This document shows positions 58,148 through 64,000 of a stretch of 64,000 nt of DNA, one piece after another (position 1 is the first letter of the stretch; each line of letters begins with the position of its first letter). The DNA lies in contig JAIBDY010000003.1 of the NCBI GenBank assembly GCA_024685995.1, forward strand, positions 20,189-84,188, written 5' to 3'. Position numbers and translations under genes: made by a program. The notes under the pieces were generated by a model. That model ran no database searches, was not told the DNA's origin, and saw only the letters and a program-made list of their open reading frames with translations. Source of the DNA: Piscirickettsiaceae bacterium. Lineage in GTDB: Bacteria > Pseudomonadota > Gammaproteobacteria > Nitrosococcales > Methylophagaceae.

Positions 58148-58943
58148 GCCAACAAAGCATTCCATCAGCATTTTAGGGAGTGGGTGGTTAGGCTTAGCTT
58201 TAGCCAAACACTTAGTTGACCAAGATCGTCTCATTCGGCTCTCGACACGTGATATCGCTAAATTTTCTAGTATTGAACAAATCGGGGCACAGCCTCACCT
58301 CGTCGACATTGATCAGCTAACGGGTGCTGAGTCAGCATTCCTGAGTACTGACACCCTTATTATCAATATCACTTCGAAAAACCTAAACAGCTTCTTATCT
58401 CTTATCGCTCAAATTGCAACGTCCCCAATCAAACAAGTACTTTTTATCAGTTCAACTTCTGTCTATCAAAATAACAATGCCGTCGTGACTGAAGCCGACC
58501 ATGCCGAAACAACCGACTCGGCTTTATATCAGATAGAACAAGCCTTTCAACAATGTCCTCACTTTCGCACCACTATTTTGCGTCTGAGCGGTTTAATCGG
58601 TTATCAACGTCACCCAGGTCGTTTCTTCGCCAAGGGTAAGCTTGTGCCTAACCCCGATGCGCCCGTCAATCTTATCCACCGTGATGATTGCATTGGTATT
58701 ATCGTCGCCATTATCCAACAAGGCGCTTGGAGCGAAGTGTTTAATGGTTGTGCGGATAGCCACCCGACAAAACGTGAATTTTACAGTTATGCGCGACAAT
58801 TATTAAATCAAGCCCCACCGACCTTTGCCGACACCATACAAAGTCAGTACAAAATAGTTAGTAATGTTAAAATCAAAACCCAGCTCGGGTATCACTTTTT
58901 GTACCCAGACTTAATGACAATTCCATTTTCAGAAATTGGTTAA
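58140..58943 (+). CDS. NAD(P)-dependent epimerase/dehydratase-like protein (YeeZ type)
   Basis: The 267-residue extended short-chain dehydrogenase-like protein has the nucleotide-binding [18 protein letters not shown], the [11 protein letters not shown] segment and [15 protein letters not shown]. It resembles YeeZ, an NAD-dependent epimerase-like protein of unknown substrate. The catalytic YxxxK is not clearly present. It overlaps the DUF2132 gene by eight bases and is followed after five bases by the YchJ-like gene. Confidence 0.85.
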   Translation: MTEPTKHSISILGSGWLGLALAKHLVDQDRLIRLSTRDIAKFSSIEQIGAQPHLVDIDQLTGAESAFLSTDTLIINITSKNLNSFLSLIAQIATSPIKQVLFISSTSVYQNNNAVVTEADHAETTDSALYQIEQAFQQCPHFRTTILRLSGLIGYQRHPGRFFAKGKLVPNPDAPVNLIHRDDCIGIIVAIIQQGAWSEVFNGCADSHPTKREFYSYARQLLNQAPPTFADTIQSQYKIVSNVKIKTQLGYHFLYPDLMTIPFSEIG

Positions 58944-58948
58944 CAAAA

Positions 58949-59443
58949 ATGGCAAAAATTACTTATCCATGTCCTTGCGCCAGTGGCAAACTCTACCCAG
59001 ACTGTTGCGAGCTTGTACATAAGGGAAAACTTGACTTCCCCAATGCAGAACAAACTATGCGCGCCCGTTATACCGCGTTTTGTTATGGTGAAATTGGCTA
59101 CTTAGTAGATACTTTACATCCCAAAAAACGACGCATCGGTGATGCATTTTCCTTATCTAAACTGATCAAAAAAACCCGTTGGATTGGCCTTAAGATCGTC
59201 GACCATCAACCCGGAGACGAAATCTCCTACGTCGAGTTTGTCGCTTATCGTATTGAGAACGGCCTGATAGCGCAACAACACGAACGATCTAAGTTTGTCT
59301 TAATGAAAGGTAAGTGGTTTTATTTTGACGGCGAAGCATTGCCCGATTTAAAACTAGAGCGTAATGAACCTTGTTTTTGTGGCAGCGGGAAAAAATTCAA
59401 GAAATGTCACGAAACCTTGCCAGGTAAACTAGAATCCTTATGA
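58949..59443 (+). CDS. YchJ-like SEC-C metal-binding protein
   Basis: The 164-residue protein has SEC-C zinc-binding motifs at both ends (YPCPCASGKLYPDCCELVH and EPCFCGSGKKFKKCH) flanking a YchJ domain (QTMRARYTAFCYGEIGYLVDTLHP). The YchJ/UPF0225 family is widespread and its function is unknown. Double SEC-C ends are usual for this family. Confidence 0.92.
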   Translation: MAKITYPCPCASGKLYPDCCELVHKGKLDFPNAEQTMRARYTAFCYGEIGYLVDTLHPKKRRIGDAFSLSKLIKKTRWIGLKIVDHQPGDEISYVEFVAYRIENGLIAQQHERSKFVLMKGKWFYFDGEALPDLKLERNEPCFCGSGKKFKKCHETLPGKLESL

Positions 59444-59471
59444 CCTAGTAAAATTAACGATGTAACTCAGT

Positions 59472-59825
59472 ATGGCTGCCCCCATGTCGACACTAAACCT
59501 CTCTGCCGTTCCCTTTAGAATTATCCTAGGAGTACTATTGCTCTTCTTGCTCGCGGATCCTTTTAAATGGTTAGAACCGACGATTACGCCGTCAAGCAAG
59601 CAAGTCACGATGTATTCCACCAGTTGGTGTGGTTACTGCCGAAAAGCACGCGAGCTTTTTACCCGTCAAAACATTCCTTTTCGTGAGCTTGATATTGAAA
59701 AAAATGCTGACGCCAAACGGGCTTATGATGCCCTCAACGGTCGCGGTGTTCCCTTAATTTTGATCGATGATAAACAGATGTCAGGTTTTAATGTCCGCGC
59801 CTTCAAACGACTCTATGAGCAATAA
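59472..59825 (+). CDS. Membrane-anchored glutaredoxin-like protein
   Basis: The 117-residue protein has an N-terminal transmembrane segment (FRIILGVLLLFLLADPF) and a glutaredoxin domain with the dithiol active site STSWCGYCRKARELF, followed by RGVPLILIDDKQMSGF (cis-Pro GVPL and the glutathione-binding GF). Placement of the domain (periplasmic or cytoplasmic) depends on topology, which is not decisive from the flanking charges. It converges on the acyltransferase gene. ATG 59484 (MSTLN) is an alternative start. Confidence 0.88.
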   Translation: MAAPMSTLNLSAVPFRIILGVLLLFLLADPFKWLEPTITPSSKQVTMYSTSWCGYCRKARELFTRQNIPFRELDIEKNADAKRAYDALNGRGVPLILIDDKQMSGFNVRAFKRLYEQ

Positions 59826-59852
59826 TTGAGTTTGATAGATAACCTGACTACC

Positions 59853-61568
59853 TTATTCGCCCATATAACGTTTACGTTTAGTAGGCTTTAAACGCTGTAA
59901 GTCGATCATCACCAAGCCATCGATACAATAAGCAAAATCAGCATCTATATTAAAGTCAATAAACCGTACACCATCGGGCTCGCAAATATCAGCGTATTGC
60001 TTATAAAGTGTCGGTACAGTGACATGCATATTGGTTAATTGTTGACGTAATGCGACAAAATCTGCCTTATAATCGTCACCCTTAATGACTGCGTCAACGC
60101 TGGCTTTATCGCCTAAGCGCTCCTGATAAGGAAAGTACGCCGTCGCCAAACGCGCATTATCAGGAAAGTAATGTTGATAAAACCGAATAATCAAAGCTTT
60201 GGCTAGTTCAGGATAGGTATTGCTCAAACTCACAGGACCAAATAGATACCGAATAGCTGGATAACGCTTTAAATATGCCCCGATACCATACCAAAGGTAA
60301 TCTAGACTACGCTTACCCCAATATTTGGGATTAACAAAGCTTCGTCCCAACTCAATACCTTGCTCAAAATACGGTTTCATTCTCGAGTGATGGTACTGGA
60401 ATAATGTTTGACTATAAATGCCTCGACTATCGACTTGTTTCAGTAAACGGCTGACTTCTGCGATACGATAAGCACCGGCAATTTCAAGTTCTTCTTCATC
60501 CCACAAGACCAAATGACGACAGTCTCGATCGTAACGATCAAGATCCCTGCCCTGCCCAGTCCCTTCGCCTACCTGCCTAAAACTGACTTCTCGCAGACGG
60601 CCAATCTCATGCATTACCGCTGAGTCCGGCTTAAAATCAAATAAAATGATTTTTTTCCCATCATGGGTTTCACCTAATAAGTCACCTTGTTGCAATTCTT
60701 TTTTGACGGCTCGTCGATCTTGTGGATGGACAATGGTTTTTTCGGTGATAAATAACGGTTGTTTACCTTTCGCAATGCCATATAAATGCCGACGCATCAA
60801 CTTTACTTTCTCTGACTTAATCAATGGCATTTGTTCTATCTGGCGATAAGGGATGATTTCCCCGACCCGCATCGAAATGGTTTGCGCATTTTTGTTAAAT
60901 ATTTCATGTGCTAGCATCATGCCTGCTAGGGGCTTATACACCATTGAACAGCCATAAAATAACGAAGAATTTCTTGCGCTGATATGAATCGGTAAAATAG
61001 GCGATAGGGTTTTTTGTGCGAAGCTTAGGAACCCTTTATTCCATTTTCCATCTCGCACGCCATTGGGCCGAATTCGGGAAACTTCACCTGCCGGGAAGAC
61101 GATAATGGCTTCTTCATTTTTCAAACTGGCAACAATCGCAGCGACATGGCGCTTATGCGTGGCTTTAGACATGTTATCAACGGGGTGGAACAGCATCGAC
61201 AAGGCGTCAAATCGCAACAACATATCATTCGCGACGATTTTCACATCTCGCCTGATCTCACCCACCAGCTTTAATAACGATAAGCCATCGAGCGCGCCGA
61301 GTGGGTGGTTCGCAACAATCACCACCCGACCTGTTGCTGGGATATTGACACGGTCGCGTTGTGACACCGCATAACTAAAATTGAAATGATCTAACACTTG
61401 ATCAATGAAATCAAAGCCTTTGAGATCTTGGTGCGTCTCAAGGAAATTATTGATTTCTTGTTCGTGGGTTAATTTTCTGAGCAAGCCAAGGGTTGGCTTT
61501 TTAACCCAAGGGCTTCGTTGTTCAAAGCTGGGAAATTTTTCTTGAATCGCATGTTCAATATTGAGCAT
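59853..61568 (-). CDS. OlsF-like bifunctional acyltransferase (ornithine lipid synthase)
   Basis: The 571-residue protein is a fusion. Residues about 60-270 form a PlsC/OlsA-type acyltransferase with HPLGALDG (H-x4-D) and FPAGEVSR; residues about 310-520 form an OlsB/GNAT-hemolysin-like N-acyltransferase (LREVSFRQVGEGTGQGRDLDRYDRDCRHLVLWD, ELGRSFVNPKYWGKRSLDYLW). This order matches OlsF, which makes ornithine lipids, membrane lipids without phosphate. Other hemolysin-like acyltransferase fusions exist, so product identity is an inference. It is co-directional with the pan genes. Confidence 0.88.
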   Translation of the reverse strand: MLNIEHAIQEKFPSFEQRSPWVKKPTLGLLRKLTHEQEINNFLETHQDLKGFDFIDQVLDHFNFSYAVSQRDRVNIPATGRVVIVANHPLGALDGLSLLKLVGEIRRDVKIVANDMLLRFDALSMLFHPVDNMSKATHKRHVAAIVASLKNEEAIIVFPAGEVSRIRPNGVRDGKWNKGFLSFAQKTLSPILPIHISARNSSLFYGCSMVYKPLAGMMLAHEIFNKNAQTISMRVGEIIPYRQIEQMPLIKSEKVKLMRRHLYGIAKGKQPLFITEKTIVHPQDRRAVKKELQQGDLLGETHDGKKIILFDFKPDSAVMHEIGRLREVSFRQVGEGTGQGRDLDRYDRDCRHLVLWDEEELEIAGAYRIAEVSRLLKQVDSRGIYSQTLFQYHHSRMKPYFEQGIELGRSFVNPKYWGKRSLDYLWYGIGAYLKRYPAIRYLFGPVSLSNTYPELAKALIIRFYQHYFPDNARLATAYFPYQERLGDKASVDAVIKGDDYKADFVALRQQLTNMHVTVPTLYKQYADICEPDGVRFIDFNIDADFAYCIDGLVMIDLQRLKPTKRKRYMGE

Positions 61569-61669
61569 CGCACGCCTCTTACTTATTTATTTCAATAAGC
61601 ATAAAGCTAGCGTGTTACAACTTGGTAACAGTTGCGTTACGGTTTGATGACGGTCTGGATTCTTACGGT

Positions 61670-62050
61670 TTAAGCTGCTTGGACTGGAATAGCATGGCGC
61701 ATCTGTGTGATGGTGTTAGTTTCATCAAGATACACTAATGTCGGTTTGAAATTAGCCACTTCTTGTTCTTCTAAAACAGTATAGGCACAAATGATAATCC
61801 GATCACCAGGTGCTGCTTTGTGTGCCGCAGCACCATTAACAGAAATGATCTGGGATCCCGCTTCTGCTCTGATAGCATAAGTGGTGAATCGTTCGCCGTT
61901 AGTCACATTATAAATATGGATTTGCTCATACTCATGAATACCAGCAGTTTCCAACAAGTGACTATCAATCGCGCATGAACCCTCATATTCCAATTCGGAA
62001 TGGGTGACGCAAGCGCGATGTAATTTTGTTTTTAATAGCGTTAGTTGCAT
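61670..62050 (-). CDS. panD: Aspartate 1-decarboxylase
   Basis: PanD makes beta-alanine from aspartate for pantothenate. The 126-residue proenzyme self-cleaves at Gly24-Ser25 in YEGSCAID to form the pyruvoyl cofactor. It continues with [17 protein letters not shown] and [18 protein letters not shown], as in E. coli PanD (126). It follows panC after 53 bases. Confidence 0.97.
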   Translation of the reverse strand: MQLTLLKTKLHRACVTHSELEYEGSCAIDSHLLETAGIHEYEQIHIYNVTNGERFTTYAIRAEAGSQIISVNGAAAHKAAPGDRIIICAYTVLEEQEVANFKPTLVYLDETNTITQMRHAIPVQAA

Positions 62051-62103
62051 AGTCAGCGAATAATAATAGAAACCAGCTGTCTATTATCGCTTTTTAACCT
62101 TCA

Positions 62104-62955
62104 TCAAGCAAGATAACAAGCGATATTATCAATGAGCCTTGCCTTACCTAACTGAGCCGCTATAAAAACACGCAGTGCTTTATCTTCATGATTTGCTGGT
62201 ACTAAATCACTTTCTCGGCAGATTTCGATATAGTCGGGATTAAAGCCTATCCCTTTTAACTTTTGCTTCGCTTGTTGGCACAATAAATCAAAGTTCTGTT
62301 CCCCTTGAAGCAGTCGTTGCTTGATAGTTTGTAGCGTGCGATAAATCTCGCCCGCCGATTTTCGTTCTGTTTCTGTTAAATACTGATTACGTGAACTCAT
62401 CGCTAAACCATCCTGTTCACGGTGCGTTTCAGCACTGATAATCTCTATCGGCATATTAAGATCCTGTACTAATTTCTTAATCAGTAATAATTGCTGATAA
62501 TCCTTTTCACCAAACACCGCGCTGTCAGGCATCACCATATTGAATAGCTTGGTCACCACCGTCGCGACACCATCAAAGTGACCCGGACGAGATTGACCAC
62601 ATAACCTGTCACCAATCATCGGTACCATCACTTTACTTTGATTTGCCATGCCAGCGGGATACATCGTTTCGGCTGAAGGTACAAATAGGACATCACAGGC
62701 CGTTAAAGACAATTTCTGCACGTCGACTTCTAGCGTTCTGGGATAGGCCGATAGGTCCGCTTGGTCATCAAATTGTAACGGATTCACAAAGATGCTGACG
62801 ATGACTTTATCAGCTTGCTTTCTGGCTTTTGAAATCAGCGATAAATGACCGTCATGCAAATTTCCCATTGTCGGCACAAAACTGATCGTGAGGCCTTGTT
62901 GATGCCACAGTTCAACCTGTTGTTGTAACAGAGAATGTGAACAGATAGTTTGCAT
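62104..62955 (-). CDS. panC: Pantothenate synthetase
   Basis: PanC joins pantoate and beta-alanine using ATP. The 283 residues contain the HIGH-like FVPTMGNLHDGHLSLISKA, VSIFVNPLQFDDQADLSAYPR, RPGHFDGVATVVTKLFN, FGEKDYQQL and the KMSKS-like MSSRNQYL. Its first base overlaps the panB stop. Confidence 0.98.
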   Translation of the reverse strand: MQTICSHSLLQQQVELWHQQGLTISFVPTMGNLHDGHLSLISKARKQADKVIVSIFVNPLQFDDQADLSAYPRTLEVDVQKLSLTACDVLFVPSAETMYPAGMANQSKVMVPMIGDRLCGQSRPGHFDGVATVVTKLFNMVMPDSAVFGEKDYQQLLLIKKLVQDLNMPIEIISAETHREQDGLAMSSRNQYLTETERKSAGEIYRTLQTIKQRLLQGEQNFDLLCQQAKQKLKGIGFNPDYIEICRESDLVPANHEDKALRVFIAAQLGKARLIDNIACYLA

Positions 62956-63749
62956 TAATATTGTTGCTCAAGATTAGGAAACTGTCCCGATTTTACCGCA
63001 TTAACATACTCAGAAACAGCAGCAGGAATACCGTTGCCTTGTACCAAAAAATCTTGACTAAACCGCGGACGTTTACCCGGCGTGATTCCTAACATATCGT
63101 ATAACACCAACACTTGACCATCACAATCTACACCCGCGCCAATGCCTATCACCGGAATATCAACAGCCGCGGTAATCGCTTGACCTAGTGTCGCTGGCAC
63201 GCACTCTAATACCAACATATCCGCTCCCGCGGTTGCCAGTTGTTTAGCGTCTTCGAGCAACATTTTCGCTTGCTCAGGCGCTCGGCCTTGCACGCGATAA
63301 CCACCAATATGATGCACAGATTGTGGTAATAAACCTAGGTGACCACATACAGGAATACCACGGTCAACCAATTGTTTGACGATATCGCTTACTACCGCGC
63401 CGCCTTCGAGCTTAACCATTTGTGCGCCACCTTCTGCCATCAGGCGCGCTGCATTTCGAATCGCTTGTTCGGCATTGGCATAGCTCATAAAAGGCATATC
63501 TGCGATGACAAAGACTTGTTGACTACCTCGCACGACATTTTTAGTGTGATAGACCATGTCTTCGATAGTGACGGGTAAGGTACTTTCTTGACCTTGAATG
63601 ACCATCCCAAGTGAATCACCGACTAAAATAACGTCAACCCCGGCTTGTTCAAGCAACGCACTAAAGCTGGCATCATAAGCGGTTAAAACAGCTATTTTAT
63701 TGCCTTCGGTTTTCATTTGACGTAACTGCGTTAAGGTAAGACGGTTCAT
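62955..63749 (-). CDS. panB: 3-methyl-2-oxobutanoate hydroxymethyltransferase
   Basis: PanB adds a hydroxymethyl group from methylene-THF to ketoisovalerate, the first pantothenate step. The 264-residue barrel shows MKTEGNKIAVLTAYDASFS, VDVILVGDSLGMVIQG, LPVTIEDMVYHTKNVVRG, KLEGGAVVSDIV and IPVIGIGAGVDCDGQVLV. It overlaps the upstream kinase gene (ATGA). Confidence 0.98.
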   Translation of the reverse strand: MNRLTLTQLRQMKTEGNKIAVLTAYDASFSALLEQAGVDVILVGDSLGMVIQGQESTLPVTIEDMVYHTKNVVRGSQQVFVIADMPFMSYANAEQAIRNAARLMAEGGAQMVKLEGGAVVSDIVKQLVDRGIPVCGHLGLLPQSVHHIGGYRVQGRAPEQAKMLLEDAKQLATAGADMLVLECVPATLGQAITAAVDIPVIGIGAGVDCDGQVLVLYDMLGITPGKRPRFSQDFLVQGNGIPAAVSEYVNAVKSGQFPNLEQQY

Positions 63750-64000
63750 TTTGACTTCTCTTTGACAGGCAATGGGTTGTAATAATGGCGACCACTGTGA
63801 CAGCGCGCAATTTGACTGATCAAATTCTCATAATCTTGTTCATTATCGACCAAATTAATCTGCTCAGCGTTCACGATCAGTAAGGGCGATGCTTCATAAT
63901 AATGAAAAAAGTCAGCATAGCTTTCGGTCAAACGCTGTAAATACGCCCCTTCGATACGCTGCTCATAGCCTATGCCACGCTGTGTGACCCGGTTTTTAAG
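63746..64000 (-). CDS. Deoxynucleoside kinase family protein, C-terminal fragment
   Basis: The frame runs in from the right edge and ends at 63746, giving 85 residues. The readable part includes RVTQRGIGYEQRIEGAYLQR, then YADFFHYYEASPLLIVNAEQINLV, the C-terminal pattern of dAdo/dCyd kinases (dNK family) of proteobacteria. In gammaproteobacteria, folK and such a kinase often precede panB. The P-loop end lies outside the window. Confidence 0.8.
   Translation of the reverse strand, partial: LKNRVTQRGIGYEQRIEGAYLQRLTESYADFFHYYEASPLLIVNAEQINLVDNEQDYENLISQIARCHSGRHYYNPLPVKEKSK

Overview
The window reads as chromosomal DNA of a gammaproteobacterium. The order rpoE-rseA-rseB-rseC-mucD-lepA-lepB-(DUF4845)-rnc-era-recO-pdxJ-acpS is a classical gammaproteobacterial core block, and the other genes (feoAB, nadB/ygfX/ygfZ, panBCD, the ydbH/ydbL pair, PilU-type ATPases) fit that class. 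A K+-dependent type membrane pyrophosphatase beside a soluble one, PEP synthase, and a glycolate oxidase next to a glyoxylate aminotransferase would suit a marine or methylotrophic lineage (for example relatives of Methylophaga), but that placement is inference. Coding density is very high. I saw no insertion sequence, prophage, CRISPR array or rRNA; there is one tRNA-Leu(CAA).

Layout. 1-5.4 kb: a partial gene (probably serB), soluble pyrophosphatase, rubredoxin, a TauE/SafE permease, the membrane pyrophosphatase and a MATE exporter. 5.4-9.5 kb: feoAB behind a perfect Fur palindrome, a tiny Arg-rich protein, an RluA-type pseudouridine synthase, a DUF4124 protein and a MIF-type tautomerase. 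9.5-19 kb: proS, class I fumarase, a CopD-like membrane protein, a lytic transglycosylase, a HugZ-like protein, a cation/proton antiporter, a cytochrome c'-like protein behind a 43-bp tandem duplication, a PAS-GGDEF cyclase, an orphan lipoprotein and an encapsulated-ferritin homologue. 19-26.4 kb: bioA, a GCS2 ligase/M14 hydrolase pair, and queA-trmJ-cysE-iscR-iscA with a near-consensus type 1 IscR operator. 26.5-32.4 kb: tRNA-Leu, two PilU-like ATPases and ppsA. 32.5-48.1 kb (minus strand): rlmD, then the long lepA-to-ydbL run, then the sigma-E operon. 48.4-57 kb: nadB, ygfX, ygfZ, an aldo/keto reductase, an aminotransferase and glcDEF. 57-64 kb: a UDG-superfamily-like protein, DUF2132, an epimerase, a YchJ-like protein, a membrane glutaredoxin, an OlsF-like acyltransferase, panD, panC, panB and a partial deoxynucleoside kinase.

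Working together. The sigma-E module (rpoE, rseABC, mucD) handles envelope stress and is followed by envelope or translation-quality genes (lepA, lepB, ydbH/ydbL). Iron genes appear as uptake (feoAB), storage (EncFtn) and Fe-S supply (iscR, iscA). glcDEF makes glyoxylate and the divergent aminotransferase would convert it to glycine. panB, panC and panD form most of the pantothenate pathway.

No single large novel system stands out. The most unusual points are: a PilU-like ATPase whose N-terminal domain is visibly duplicated; an EncFtn homologue without an encapsulin gene or targeting tail; an internally shortened GlcE; an IscR operator driving only iscR-iscA; a coupled GCS2/M14 pair of unknown substrate; and the duplicated leader in front of the cytochrome gene.
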